64,000 nucleotides of DNA from Roseiarcus sp963813195 (GCA_963813195.1 CAWEYC010000029.1:241806-305805); one strand, 5' to 3'; shown: positions 29,178 to 40,760, numbered from the stretch's first letter. Translations and numbers: made by a program. Notes: generated from the sequence alone by a model not told the origin.

Positions 29178-31584
29178 ATGAAACTCACCCTCTCCTGGCT
29201 CAAAGATCATCTCGAGACCTCAGCCTCGCTGGCCGAGATCGTCGATGCGCTGACGCGCATCGGCCTCGAGGTCGAGGGTGTCGAGGACCCCAGCGCGAAG
29301 TACAAAGGCTTCGTGGTCGCGCGGGTGATCGAGGCGAAACAGCATCCCAACGCCGATCGCCTGCGCGTCTGCATGGTCGACGCTGGGGCCGAGCCGGTGC
29401 AGGTCGTCTGCGGCGCGCCCAACGCGCGCACCGGCATGCGAAGCGTCTTCTCGCCGGTCGGAACGTTCATCCCCGGCAAGGGCATCACGCTCGCCAAGGG
29501 CGTCATCCGCGGCGTCGAGTTCGAACGGCATGTTGTGTTCGGCCGCCGAGCTGGAGCTCTCCAACGATCACGACGGCATCATCGAACTGCCCGACGACGC
29601 GCCGGCCGGGCAAACCTACGCCGCCTATGCCGGTCTCGACGATCCCGTCATCGATATCAACCTAACCCCCAACCGCCCCGATGCGACCGGCGTCGCCGGC
29701 ATCGCGCGCGACCTCGCCGCCGCCGGCCTCGGCGTGCTGAAGACGCGCGAACCAACGCCCGTCGACGGAACCTTCGATTGCCCGACCGCCGTCAGCCTCG
29801 ACTTCTCCGCCGAGGACGCCCATCTCTGCCCCGCCTTCGTGTTGCGCCTCGTGCGCGGCGTCAAGAACGGCCCCTCGCCCGAGTGGATGCAGAAGCGCCT
29901 GCGCGCGATCGGCCTGCGCCCCATCAACGCGCTCGTCGACATCACCAATTACATCACGTTCGATCGCGGTCGGCCGCTGCACGTCTTCGACGCGGGCAAG
30001 GTCGAGGGCGCTCTGCACGTGCGGCGCGCGCGCGCCGGCGAAAGCGTGCTCGCGCTCGACGGCAAGACCTACGCCCTCGATGAAAGCATGGTGGCGATCG
30101 CCGACCAGCGCGGCGTCGAATCGATCGCCGGCGTGATGGGCGGCGAGCATTCCGGCTGCGACGAAGCGACGCGCGACGTCCTGATCGAGAGCGCGCTGTG
30201 GGACCCCGCCAATATCGCGCAGACCGGGCGCAAGCTCGGCATCGTCACCGACGCGCGCTATCGTTTCGAGCGCGGCGTCGACCCCGACTTCTGCCTCCCC
30301 GGCGCCGAACTCGCGACGCGGATGGTTCTCGACCTGTGCGGCGGCGAGCCCTCGCGTCTCCTCGTCGCCGGCGATCCGTCGCATCGCAAGCGCGCCATCG
30401 ACTTTCCCTACAGCGAGGTGAAACGCCTCGTCGGCCTCGACATCCCGCAAAGCGAGGGCGAGGCGATTCTCGCCCGGCTCGGCTTCTCCGTCGAGAACGG
30501 CAAGGCGATCGTTCCGAGCTGGCGTCCCGACATCGACGGCAAGGCGGATATCGTCGAGCAGATCGTGCGCATCGTCGGCGTCGACCGCGTGCCGACGACG
30601 CCGCTGCCGCGGCTCGAAGAGGGCGTGCCGAAGCCCGTCCTCACCCTGCTGCAAAAGCGAACCCGCCTCGCCAAGCGCACCCTCGCCGCACTCGGCCTCC
30701 GCGAAGTCGTGACCTGGTCGTTCATCGCGAAATCCAAAGCGGAGTTGTTCGGCGGCGGCGCGCCCGAGCTCGCGCTCGCCAACCCGATCGCCGCCGATCT
30801 CTCGGACATGCGCCCCAGTCTCATCCCCGGCCTCGTCGCTGCGGCCGACCGCAACGCGCGGCGCGGCCTCAAGGACGTCCCGCTGTTCGAGGTCGGCCAG
30901 ATCTTCCTCGGGGCCGGCGAGAACGATCAGCGCATCGCCGCCGCCGCCGTGCGGCGCGGCACGGCCAAAGCGCAGGGCGAAGGACGCCATTGGTCCGGCG
31001 GCGGCGCGGTCGACGCCTACGACGCCAAGAGCGACGCGCTGGCGCTGCTCGCCGCGCTCGGAATCGCCGCCAACGCCGTGCAGGTCGTTCCCGGCGGGCC
31101 GGCCTTCCTTCATCCCGGACGCTCGGCGACGCTGCAATTCGGGCCGAAGATCCAGGCGGGCTGGCTCGGCGAATTGCATCCGAGCGCCTACGAGGCGCTC
31201 GACGTCGAAGGGCCGATCGTCGCCTTCGAGATCACCTTGGACGCGCTACCCGCCCCCAAGGCGCGGCCGACCAAGGCCAAGGCGAGACTGGAGCGCTCCG
31301 AATTCATGCCGCTCGAGCGGGATCTCGCCTTCGTCGTCGCCGAAGACGCGCGCGCTGGCGAAATCCTCAAGGCGGCGCTCGGCGCCGACCGCGCCCTGAT
31401 CGCCGGGGCCGACGTGTTCGACGTCTATCGCGGCGCCGGCGTGCCGGAGGGTCATAAATCCGTCGCGATTTCCGTCACTTTGCAGCCGCGTGAGCGCACT
31501 CTCACCGACGCCGAAATCGAGGCCGTGGTCGCTAAGATCGTCGCCGAGGTCGGCAAGAAGACTGGCGCTTCGTTGCGGCTGTGA
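29178..31584 (+). CDS. pheT: Phenylalanine-tRNA ligase beta subunit, with one apparent frameshift
   Basis: PheT handles editing and tRNA binding in the PheRS heterotetramer. From the ATG at 29178 it has the tRNA-binding domain (VVARVIEAKQHPNADRLRVC) and the B3/B4 editing domain, then B5 and the C-terminal anticodon-binding FDX-ACB domain (LERSEFMPLERDLAFVV). One extra T at 29520-29521 splits GVE from SNGMLCSAAELEL; removal gives 801 residues, a normal length. Since pheT is essential, a sequence error is far more likely than loss. The small exported protein gene starts just after its stop. Confidence 0.95.
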
Positions 31585-31595
31585 GGAGCTCCCTA

Positions 31596-31892
31596 GTGCG
31601 TCAGGCGTTCATTCTCGCGTTCAGCCTCGCGGCCGTCCTCGTCGGCGCGCCGGCGCGCGCGACAGACAACCCGGCCTGCGCCAAATACGAGGAGCCGCTC
31701 GCCTACAACGCCTGCCTCGCTCGGTTCGGACCGCCTGCGCCGGGAATACGAGGCGCCCCGGCGGCGGAGGGCGAAGGCGATCCGCCTCGCGCCTACATCC
31801 ACCGGAGCGCTCACAGCAGCTTCGAGGGTTCACGAACCGGCCGCGGACGCATGCGCATGGAGTTCGACGTCAGCCGGCGCCGGCGACCGTAG
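31596..31892 (+). CDS. Small exported hypothetical protein
   Basis: The 98-residue product has a clear signal peptide: VRQAFILAFSLAAVLVGAPARA, cut before TDNPAC. The mature part has two cysteines (NPACAKYEEPLAYNACLARFG) that probably form a disulfide, then a glycine- and arginine-rich tail. The GTG at 31596 is favoured by GGAG seven bases upstream; a GTG at 31581 overlapping the pheT stop is less likely. It converges on the ppx-type gene. Function is unknown. Confidence 0.65.
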   Translation: MRQAFILAFSLAAVLVGAPARATDNPACAKYEEPLAYNACLARFGPPAPGIRGAPAAEGEGDPPRAYIHRSAHSSFEGSRTGRGRMRMEFDVSRRRRP

Positions 31893-31918
31893 CTGCTGCG
31901 CCGCGAGTCGCCCTCCCC

Positions 31919-33472
31919 TCACACGCCATCGACCTCGACGATCTCGCTGCGCGGCGCCCCGAGCGCGGCGGCGAGCAGCTTCAGACGGTCGGCGACGACT
32001 TCACTATCGGGAGCATGGGCGGCGGCGCCGACTTCGAGACGCAGGCAATCGCCCTCGACGCGCAGGCGCGCGCTGGCGAGCATGGCCGGCACGACGCCGG
32101 AGAAGCGGTAGGCGAGCATGATCGCGCGCCCCAGGATCTGCGCGCGCCGGCGTAAATCCGGCGGCAGGAGGTCGATCGCCGGGCTGAGCCAGGGTGCGTT
32201 GGGCCGGCCCGCGTAACGCGCGTGAATCGCAGCGGCGATGAAGACGCGCTCGGAGTGATCGAGTCCGACGAACTGAAATTGCAGGAGCCGGCGAAAGCTT
32301 TGCTCGGCGCGAAAATCGGGAGGGTCGCGCCAGGCGATGTCGGAGAGCGCGCAGACCGCGACCCGTAGACGTTTTTCCGCCGGCGGTTCGTCGGGAAAGA
32401 GTACAGCGGTCCAGGGAATGAGCGCCGGCGCGAATTCGGGCACGCGGGCGAGCGGCAGTCCGACGAGTTGCGCGCCTTCGACGAGCGGGTCGAGATAACG
32501 CTCGGCTTCGTCGAGCTGCGAATAGATAATGCCTTCGCGCAGGCCGAGGGCCGAGAATACGATGCGCTCCGGGGCGAGGCGCTTGAGCACGCGATCAAGC
32601 GTCAGGGCCGCGGCCGGAAGCGTGCGGGCGCGCCGGACCGCAACGCCGGGCAATGTCGCCAGCTTCGCGGCGGGAAGATGCAGCAACGACTTGGCGAAGC
32701 GGCGCGCCTCCTTGGCGTCGAGGGCGTAGCCGTGCACGACCCGCACCGGCGCCGCGACCGCCTCCATATGCGCCTTGGCGAACGAGCGCCAACCTCCGCC
32801 GACCGCGTAGAACGTCGGTTTGGCGAAGGAAGCCGGCATCGTCTGGCGCAACCTCGCATCGACCTGACGCTTGGCCTCGGCAAGGCCCTCGACGAGCATC
32901 GCCTCGACCGGCAAGGCGCCGAGCGGTATGCTGACCCAATTGTCGCCGACGCGGTCGTCGAGCGCTTCGGCGAGCTCCAAGCTCCCGCCACCCATGTCGC
33001 CGACCAGCCCGACAGGCCGAAAGAATCCGGAGATCACGCCGAGCGCGGCGTAGCGCGCCTCTTCAGCGCCGCTGAGAATGCGCACGGCGAGCCCGGTCTC
33101 CCCGGCGATGGCGGCGGCGAGGTCTGGGCCGTTGCTGGCGCGCCGGACCGCTTCGGTCGCCGTCGCCTCGATCCTCGTTACGCCCATGGCGTCGGCGACG
33201 GCGCGAAAGCGGCGCGCCGCCTCCACGGTGCGGCGAAACCCGTCAGGCAGGATCGCGCCGGTCCCGGCGAGACCCTCGCCGAGGCGGCACAGCGATTTTT
33301 CGTTGAAGCGCGGCAAGGGGGCGCGACCGAGCTGGTCGTAGACGACGAGGCGCACGGAATTGGAGCCGATGTCGACGATCGCGTAAGGCGTCCGGTCGAC
33401 GCGGCCGGCGCGCTCAGGATTGATCTCAAGCGGCCGGAGCGCTTTTTCGGCGCCGGCGCCATCATCGGCCAT
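31919..33472 (-). CDS. ppx: Ppx/GppA family phosphatase
   Basis: The 517-residue protein belongs to the exopolyphosphatase/guanosine pentaphosphatase family, acting on polyphosphate or pppGpp. The ASKHA nucleotide-fold motifs are clear: YAIVDIGSNSVRLVVYD at the N-terminus, then LSGAEEARYAALGV and GDMGGGSLELAEAL. The C-terminal half is helical and HD-like. The ATG at 33472 is chosen because the family match starts just downstream of it. Whether it is mainly Ppx or GppA cannot be decided. Confidence 0.88.
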   Translation of the reverse strand: MADDGAGAEKALRPLEINPERAGRVDRTPYAIVDIGSNSVRLVVYDQLGRAPLPRFNEKSLCRLGEGLAGTGAILPDGFRRTVEAARRFRAVADAMGVTRIEATATEAVRRASNGPDLAAAIAGETGLAVRILSGAEEARYAALGVISGFFRPVGLVGDMGGGSLELAEALDDRVGDNWVSIPLGALPVEAMLVEGLAEAKRQVDARLRQTMPASFAKPTFYAVGGGWRSFAKAHMEAVAAPVRVVHGYALDAKEARRFAKSLLHLPAAKLATLPGVAVRRARTLPAAALTLDRVLKRLAPERIVFSALGLREGIIYSQLDEAERYLDPLVEGAQLVGLPLARVPEFAPALIPWTAVLFPDEPPAEKRLRVAVCALSDIAWRDPPDFRAEQSFRRLLQFQFVGLDHSERVFIAAAIHARYAGRPNAPWLSPAIDLLPPDLRRRAQILGRAIMLAYRFSGVVPAMLASARLRVEGDCLRLEVGAAAHAPDSEVVADRLKLLAAALGAPRSEIVEVDGV

Positions 33473-33569
33473 AGCGCTCCCCGCAAAATTATTGCGCCGT
33501 TCACGGCGAGACGGCGCGATCATCGGTCATAACTTGGTGATCGCCGAGCGCTTTCGCCACCCGCCGCGG

Positions 33570-36500
33570 TCAGCCAGACGCCCGTTTGATCGCCCGGTCG
33601 CCACGCGGCCAGCCGCTCGCCTCTTCGCCTGCCGTTTCCTCGGCTTTCCTGGGCAAGGCGAAAGCCGCGTCGGCGAGGCGTTGCACGGGCGCCATGCCGG
33701 CAATGTGGCCGTGCGTCCGCAAGAATTCCGTCAGGCCTTGCGCAGGTAGCGGGCGGCTGAAGAGAAATCCCTGGCCCTGGGTGTAGCCCTCGGCCTGCAA
33801 TCGCTCCGACTGCTCTTGTGTCTCCACCCCTTCAGCGGTGGTGGTCATATGCAGGCCCTTCGCCAGGTCCGAAATGGCCCGGATGATTGTCGCGCAATCG
33901 CGGTCGCCGGTCATGTCGCGCACGAACGAGCGGTCGAGCTTGATTTTGTCGAACGGGAATCGTCGGAGATAGCTGAGGGACGAATATCCCGTCCCAAAAT
34001 CGTCCATGGCGACGCGCACCCCAAGCGCCCGCAACCGATAAAGGACGCTCAGATTGCTTTCGCTGTCTTGCAGGAGAATGGACTCGGTCACCTCGAGTTC
34101 GAGCCGACGCGCTGGCAATCCGGCCGACGAGAGTGCCCGGACGATCGACGACAGGAAATCCTTGCTCGCGAACTGAGCGGGCGAGACATTGACCGCGATG
34201 ACAATGTCGTCAGGCCAGGCGGCGGCCTCCGAGCAGGCTTCGCGCAGCACCCATTCCCCGATGGGAACAATGAGGCCGATCTCCTCGGCCAGCGGGATGA
34301 ACTCAAGCGGAGAGACCAACCCCCGCTCGGGGTGGCGCCAGCGAATCAACGCCTCGAATCCAAGGACCGCGCCCGATCGCAGATCCATCAGCGGCTGATA
34401 GTGAAGTTCGAACTGCCGGAGCTGGACCGCCGCGCGAAGTTCGACTTCGAGCATGCGGCGCGCCTGCAGCCGCGCATCCATTTCCGGTTCGAAGAACCGA
34501 TAGGCGCCGCGCCCCTCGTCCTTGGCGCGGTAGAGCGCCATGTCGGAATTCTTCAACAGGAGATCGGCATCCGCTCCGTCGTTCGGCGCAAGCGCGATGC
34601 CGACGCTGACATTCGCGACGACCGCGTGTCCGTCGAGACGATAAGGCTTGCCCACCGCCTCGAGAAGGCGGATCGCGAATGCGCTCGCCTCCTCCGGCGA
34701 CTTGACCGCGTCCTGGATGATGGCGAACTCGTCGCCTCCCAGCCGCGAGACGGTGTCGGTCTCCCGGGCGCATTGGACGAGCCGCTCGGACACAGCTTGT
34801 AGAAGCGCGTCGCCCACGGGGTGCCCGAGCGTGTCGTTGACGCCCTTGAAATGGTCGAGATCGAGGCAGTGGACGGCAAGACCCTGATCCTCGCGCCGCA
34901 TCCGCGCGAGAGCCTGCTCGAGCCTCAGCCGGAAGAGAACGCGGTTTGCGAGACCGGTCAGGGCGTCGTGATGCGCCATATGAACGACGCTGGCCTCGGC
35001 CCTCTTGCGCTCGGTGACGTCGATGACGGCGACCAAGGCGGCCCCCCGGCTCTCGTAGGCGAGCGATCGCGAGAAGGCCGAGACTTCGAACCGAGTCCCG
35101 TCCGCCGTCAATTGCGGCCAGGCCTTCTCCGTTTGGCCTTGTCGGGCGCCGGAGGCGGCGCGGAGGAATTCGACGAACGCGGCGCGCTCCTCGGCCGGAC
35201 AGAGGTCCATCGCCGACATCGACAGAAATTGCTCGCGACTATAGCCGTAATGGGCGACCGCCGCATCGTTGACGGAGAGAAAGCCGAGAGTCTCGGCGCT
35301 GTGGACCCACATCGGCAGGGGGTTGCTCTCGAACAGCAATCGAAACGACGCCTCGCGCCGCTTCAGATCCTCGACGCGGTCCCTCTCCCTCTCCGCTTCC
35401 AGTTCTTTCTTGCGGATGGCGTTCTGCTTGAAGACCTCGACGGCGATCGCCATCCGGTGAAGCTCATCCGCGCCTTCATTCGGGATCGCGACATCGAGAT
35501 CGCCGCGCGCAAGGGCCAGCATCGCCCGATTGAGACCGTCGAGTCGCCGTAAGAGTCCGTTGGCGACGTAAACCCAGGCGATCGCCAGCGCGCTGGCGAT
35601 GCTGAGGCCAATCAAGCCGAGCAGAGCCGTCTGACTTCGCCGAATCGCGCTCTCCGACGCGGCCACCGCCGTGGACGATATCCCCTGCGCCAGCTTGACG
35701 AACTGTTGGACCTCGAAGGCGAGAGTCGCCGTTTCCGACTGGGTGGCGGCCTCGAGGCGCCAGCCTTGCGTGCTCATCGCCAATTCTTCGTTCCGGACCT
35801 TGAAGATGCTGTCGCTTGACTGACCAAACGCCAGCAGCGCCTCGAGCGCCGCCTTCAGATCGCGCGTTGCGCCGTTGTCGGGCAGGCCTTCGGCGATCTT
35901 CTTCGCGCTGAAACTGTGGGCGGTGAAGCGATCGCGCAGCGGCGGCAGCAGATCCGAGTTCGGGGTCAGCGAGACCTCGGTGAGGACGCCGACAATGAGG
36001 TTGCTGTCGTCGCGAAGCTCGGTGAGAGCCTGGAAGATCGGAACGTCGACGTCCGATAGTTTCGTGAGCAACTGGACCAGCGCGGATCGATCCTCGTTCC
36101 CACCGAAGGATTGCAGGCCACTCGCCAGATCGAAGCCCGCATCGTCGACCATCGGCGCGAGCTTCGAAATCAGGGCGTCGTGAGCGACGACCGCGCCGCC
36201 GGCCAGCCGTTGGCGTTCAGCCGTCGCCGCGAGACGGCGCCCGATCGTGAGGGAGAGACGATCCGAGTCGGTCTCGATCTCGTCGACATGGCGCTTGATG
36301 CTCTCGACCAAGGGGTCGCTGGCGGAGGCGGCGCCGAGCGCGGCGAGAGTCGCGCCGATTTCCCGGCGCTTGGCCTGCAGCCGCACCGTCGCGGCGGCCA
36401 GCGCCATCTGATCGTTCGCCGCGACCAGGCTCGAGGAGATCGCCGACAGCTCCGCCGCCTCGCGAGCAAGCGTGAAGGCTCGATCGACGGCCGGAATGCC

Positions 36501-36677
36501 CTTAGACTCGATCCGGTGTAGGCTCTGGCCTATGTGGCCGTAACTGAAGAAGGCGACGACGCTCGCCGCGAGAGTCAGGCTGGCGACTCCCGCAAAGGCG
36601 CCGATGAGCTTGCCTCTGATGCCGAAGCGCGCTCGCCCGGCATCCGAGCGCGTCGAGCGACCGAAGGAGCCGTTCAT
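33570..36677 (-). CDS. Membrane HAMP-PAS-GGDEF-EAL protein
   Basis: This 1035-residue inner membrane protein would control cyclic-di-GMP. A first membrane helix lies at about 24-46 (KLIGAFAGVASLTLAASVVAF) and a second at about 350-372 (TALLGLIGLSIASALAIAWV). They enclose a periplasmic helical sensor of about 300 residues. HAMP follows (ANGLLRRLDGLNRAMLALA), then a PAS domain ending AVIDVTERKRA, then GGDEF (LGGDEFAII) and EAL (GFEALIRWRHPERG, DDFGTGYSSLS, EGVET). Both catalytic motif sets are intact. The gene starts 34 bases after the binding-protein gene, so the periplasmic domain may read that protein. Confidence 0.92.
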   Translation of the reverse strand: MNGSFGRSTRSDAGRARFGIRGKLIGAFAGVASLTLAASVVAFFSYGHIGQSLHRIESKGIPAVDRAFTLAREAAELSAISSSLVAANDQMALAAATVRLQAKRREIGATLAALGAASASDPLVESIKRHVDEIETDSDRLSLTIGRRLAATAERQRLAGGAVVAHDALISKLAPMVDDAGFDLASGLQSFGGNEDRSALVQLLTKLSDVDVPIFQALTELRDDSNLIVGVLTEVSLTPNSDLLPPLRDRFTAHSFSAKKIAEGLPDNGATRDLKAALEALLAFGQSSDSIFKVRNEELAMSTQGWRLEAATQSETATLAFEVQQFVKLAQGISSTAVAASESAIRRSQTALLGLIGLSIASALAIAWVYVANGLLRRLDGLNRAMLALARGDLDVAIPNEGADELHRMAIAVEVFKQNAIRKKELEAERERDRVEDLKRREASFRLLFESNPLPMWVHSAETLGFLSVNDAAVAHYGYSREQFLSMSAMDLCPAEERAAFVEFLRAASGARQGQTEKAWPQLTADGTRFEVSAFSRSLAYESRGAALVAVIDVTERKRAEASVVHMAHHDALTGLANRVLFRLRLEQALARMRREDQGLAVHCLDLDHFKGVNDTLGHPVGDALLQAVSERLVQCARETDTVSRLGGDEFAIIQDAVKSPEEASAFAIRLLEAVGKPYRLDGHAVVANVSVGIALAPNDGADADLLLKNSDMALYRAKDEGRGAYRFFEPEMDARLQARRMLEVELRAAVQLRQFELHYQPLMDLRSGAVLGFEALIRWRHPERGLVSPLEFIPLAEEIGLIVPIGEWVLREACSEAAAWPDDIVIAVNVSPAQFASKDFLSSIVRALSSAGLPARRLELEVTESILLQDSESNLSVLYRLRALGVRVAMDDFGTGYSSLSYLRRFPFDKIKLDRSFVRDMTGDRDCATIIRAISDLAKGLHMTTTAEGVETQEQSERLQAEGYTQGQGFLFSRPLPAQGLTEFLRTHGHIAGMAPVQRLADAAFALPRKAEETAGEEASGWPRGDRAIKRASG

Positions 36678-36711
36678 GGTCGGCTTCCCGCGCTCGGCGC
36701 CTGCGATCCCG

Positions 36712-37920
36712 TCAATTATTGATCCTCCGTAAGGAACTAAGCCCCTTGAACGAGCCGTCGGCTTGGATTTCGGTCACGAAGACCGCGCTCGATCCCTGGT
36801 TGTTTCCAGGCGCGTAGGCGAGCTTCACGCCGCCGAAATCGAATTCGCCGCTGTGGATCGTGTCGAGCATGGCTCGGCGCGTCGGTTCGTTCGTTTTCGC
36901 CAGGGCCGCGACCACGAGCCGGCCGACGACATATCCCTCTAGCGTAACGAACCCGGGCTCGCCGGTGGGGTCAATGGATTTCAAGGCCGCCTGATAGCGC
37001 GCAATTACGGGAATGGAGGCATCCCACGGCAGCGGCACCACTTGCGTGACGATCACGCCGGCCCCGTCGGCGCCGAGTTCCTTCGCAAGGGAATTGCTGC
37101 CGACGAACGAAATGGCGGCAAAGATCGTATTCATCTTCACCTGCCGGGCGAGCTTGACGAAGGTCGCGCAGGGTTGATAGGGCCCGATCATGATCACCGC
37201 CTCGGGATTGCCCCTGCGGATCGCGAGCAGCCCCATTTTGATGGCGGTCGTATTGCGCTCGAACGTACCTTCGGAAACGAGTTCCATCCCGCGTTTGTCG
37301 AGGGCGCGCTGCACGCCGGCGAGCCCGGCGCGCCCGAAAGCGTCGTTCTGGTAGAGAATCGCGATGCGGCTGACGCCTCTGTCCCTGGTCAGCCGCTCGA
37401 CCAACGCCTCGGTTTCCTGGAAGTAGGACGCTCGGACATTCACGACCACCGACTTATCGGAGCCGCGAAGAAATTCGGCTCCGGTCATCGGCCCGATGAA
37501 GGGGATGGCGTTCTCGGCCGCGATCGGCTCCGAGGCCAGCGTCGTCGGGGTTCCCACCGCGCCAAGCAAGGCGAACACCCCGTCGTCGTTGATGAGCGCC
37601 CTCGTCGCTTCGACCGATTGCGTCGGCTCGTAGCCGTCGTCGCGCGAAACGAGTTCGAGCCTGCGGCCGCCGACCCCGCCAGCTTCGTTCGCTTCGGCGA
37701 AAGCGGCCAGTATGCCGGTCCTCATGTCCCGGCCGAGCGCCCCGGCGGGCCCTGCGAGCGCCGCGGCTTGGCCAAACACGATCTTGTCGGCGCTGACGCC
37801 GGGCTCCGCGGCGGCGCCCGCCACCGCCGACATGAGTCCGGCCCCGATCCCGGTCGCGATGCACAGGCGGCGAAGCCACGGGAAAGGCAGACGCACCCAG
37901 AGGAGATGGAGGGACAGCAT
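36712..37920 (-). CDS. ABC-type branched-chain amino acid/urea-type substrate-binding protein
   Basis: The 402-residue periplasmic binding protein starts at the ATG at 37920 with a signal peptide ending AVAGAAAEP. The mature part has the two-lobed type-1 fold (DKIVFGQAAALAGPAGALG, then NDDGVFALLGAVGTPTTLA). No permease or ATPase gene accompanies it. Instead it lies directly upstream of the membrane GGDEF-EAL gene and shares its operon. This suggests a sensing role in which the loaded protein docks on the periplasmic domain, but that is inference. The ligand is unknown. Confidence 0.87.
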   Translation of the reverse strand: MLSLHLLWVRLPFPWLRRLCIATGIGAGLMSAVAGAAAEPGVSADKIVFGQAAALAGPAGALGRDMRTGILAAFAEANEAGGVGGRRLELVSRDDGYEPTQSVEATRALINDDGVFALLGAVGTPTTLASEPIAAENAIPFIGPMTGAEFLRGSDKSVVVNVRASYFQETEALVERLTRDRGVSRIAILYQNDAFGRAGLAGVQRALDKRGMELVSEGTFERNTTAIKMGLLAIRRGNPEAVIMIGPYQPCATFVKLARQVKMNTIFAAISFVGSNSLAKELGADGAGVIVTQVVPLPWDASIPVIARYQAALKSIDPTGEPGFVTLEGYVVGRLVVAALAKTNEPTRRAMLDTIHSGEFDFGGVKLAYAPGNNQGSSAVFVTEIQADGSFKGLSSLRRINN

Positions 37921-37987
37921 GGCGACGTCCTGACAAGCGTCGCCACCGTAAACCCACACACTTTACACGCGATTAATTTCACCGACG

Positions 37988-38752
37988 CTACGGCACGGCT
38001 TTAGTTTCGTTCGCTGCAACGCTCCGATAGGCCTTCGGCGTGAGCCCGACGGACTTGTGGAACTGGCGCGTGAAGGCGGCCTGGTCGGCGTAGCCGCACT
38101 CCTGAGCGACGAGGCTGATCGGCGCCTCGGTGCGCCGCAGTCGATTGCAGGCGCGTTCGATGCGCGCCCGCGTCAGATACTGCCCGGCGGAAAGGCCGAA
38201 CAAGGCGCGAATGCGCTGATCGAACTGGAACGCCGACAGGCGCGCCCGCGCCGCGAGATCGGGGATGCGCAAAGGGGTGTCGAGGTGGTCGTCGACATAG
38301 GCGAGCGCCGACGACAGCGCGGCGACGTCGGGATGCGGGCCCGCCATTTCAGGCACGTCGCGCGAAATGCCGGAAAGCCCGGCGATCTGCCCCTGGCTGT
38401 CGGACAGAGGCTCCTTCCAGGTCAGGCACCAGCCGCGCCGGCCATTGGGATAGAGGTGCAATTCCAGCCGCCCGGCGATCGACATCCCCTCGCGCAATAC
38501 GAGCCGATCCTGGTCGTCGAAGCATTCGCCGAGCGGGGCGGGGAAGACCTCGCGCGCGGTCCGCCCAATGAGATCGGCCTTCTCCAAGCGATTGCAACGG
38601 CGAACCAGGGTGTCGTTGACCGCGACGTAGCGCGCCTCCCGATCCTTGAGAAAGAAGACCGTGTCGGCGACGCGGTCGAACAGCTCCTCGCCGAGAAACG
38701 GCCGGCCGAGCGCGGAGAGAAAATTCCTGGCGGAATCGGCTGTCGCTTTCAT
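37988..38752 (-). CDS. AraC-family regulator with N-terminal PAS domain
   Basis: The protein has 254 residues from the ATG at 38752. The N-terminal part (about 20-135) is a PAS-like sensor (LFDRVADTVFFLKDREARYV). The C-terminal part holds the two helix-turn-helix motifs of AraC regulators, with the last one in the block ECGYADQAAFTRQFHKSVGL. It is divergent from the DapA-like gene across 122 bases, so it probably controls that catabolic operon. The ligand could be hydroxyproline or a product; this rests on position only. Confidence 0.88.
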   Translation of the reverse strand: MKATADSARNFLSALGRPFLGEELFDRVADTVFFLKDREARYVAVNDTLVRRCNRLEKADLIGRTAREVFPAPLGECFDDQDRLVLREGMSIAGRLELHLYPNGRRGWCLTWKEPLSDSQGQIAGLSGISRDVPEMAGPHPDVAALSSALAYVDDHLDTPLRIPDLAARARLSAFQFDQRIRALFGLSAGQYLTRARIERACNRLRRTEAPISLVAQECGYADQAAFTRQFHKSVGLTPKAYRSVAANETKAVP

Positions 38753-38874
38753 GGCGACGGATATTGTGCAGATTCCCGATGTTCCGCCAGCGATTCCGGC
38801 AAGACGGGGGCGGCTGACGGCGCTAGGCTCCAACCCGTCCGCATGTTCCGCGCACCGACGACAGGAGCTCCGCC

Positions 38875-39816
<942 letters not shown>

Positions 39817-39821
39817 ACGCA

Positions 39822-40760
39822 ATGCGCATCATCAATTCGCACACCGAGGGAGAGCCGACGCGGCTCGTCATCGACGGCGGGCCGCCGCTCGGAGGCGGGC
39901 CGCTCGCCGAGCGACGCCGGCGCTTCGCCGAAAGGTTCGATCACCTGCGCCGCCTCATCGTCTGCGAGCCGCGCGGCTGCGACGCGCTGGTCGGCGCACT
40001 GCTCTGCGAGCCGGGGGATCCGAACTCGACCGCCGGGCTGATCTTTTTCAACAACGTCGGCTATCTCGGGATGTGCGGCCATGGGACGATCGGCGCCGCG
40101 GTGACGCTGGCCCAACTCGGCCGCATCGGACCCGGGCGCCATAGCTTCGAGACGCCGGTCGGAACCGTGCAGGTCGAACTGGTCGACAGGAATCATGCGA
40201 TCGTCGAAAACGTCGAGAGCTACCGGCATCTGAAGGGCGTCACGGTCGAGGTCGGCGGCTTGGGCGTCGTCGCCGGCGATGTCGCCTGGGGCGGCAACTG
40301 GTTTTTCCTGACGGAAGCCACGCCCTGCGCGCTGGTCGCCGTTAATATTGAGCCGCTCACCCGCGCGGCCCGCGACATCCGGCTCGCTCTCCAAGCGAAG
40401 GGCATCCGCGGCGAGACCGGCGAGGAGATCGACCATGTCGAGCTCTTCGGACCGCCTCACGGGGCGGACGCGAACAGCCGCAACTTCGTGCTCTGCCCCG
40501 GCGGCGCCTACGACCGCTCGCCATGCGGCACTGGAACCAGCGCCAAGCTCGCCTGCCTCGCCGCCGACGGCAAGCTCGAGCCGGGGAAACGCTGGGTGCA
40601 GGAGAGCGTCATCGGCGGACGCTTCGAGGCGAGCTACCGGCGATGCGCCGCCGGGCGCATCGTTCCCAGCATCGGCGGGAGCGCCTTCGTTTGCAGCGAC
40701 GCGACGCTCTACGACGATCCGGCCGACCGGTTCCGCTACGGGTTCGACCCAGGCGCGTAG
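39822..40760 (+). CDS. 4-hydroxyproline 2-epimerase (proline racemase family)
   Basis: The enzyme interconverts trans-4-hydroxy-L-proline and cis-4-hydroxy-D-proline without a cofactor. The 312-residue protein begins MRIINSHTEGEPTRLVIDGG. It carries the first catalytic Cys in MCGHGTIGAAVTLA and the second in SPCGTGTSAKLACLA. Having both Cys residues marks a true racemase or epimerase rather than a dehydratase. It follows the DapA-like gene by five bases. The D-amino acid dehydrogenase and semialdehyde dehydrogenase of the pathway are not in the window. Confidence 0.88.
   Translation: MRIINSHTEGEPTRLVIDGGPPLGGGPLAERRRRFAERFDHLRRLIVCEPRGCDALVGALLCEPGDPNSTAGLIFFNNVGYLGMCGHGTIGAAVTLAQLGRIGPGRHSFETPVGTVQVELVDRNHAIVENVESYRHLKGVTVEVGGLGVVAGDVAWGGNWFFLTEATPCALVAVNIEPLTRAARDIRLALQAKGIRGETGEEIDHVELFGPPHGADANSRNFVLCPGGAYDRSPCGTGTSAKLACLAADGKLEPGKRWVQESVIGGRFEASYRRCAAGRIVPSIGGSAFVCSDATLYDDPADRFRYGFDPGA

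Noticed and set aside
29662..31179. Minus-strand frame of 505 codons over pheT
   Set aside because: It is an antisense shadow of pheT with low-complexity composition.
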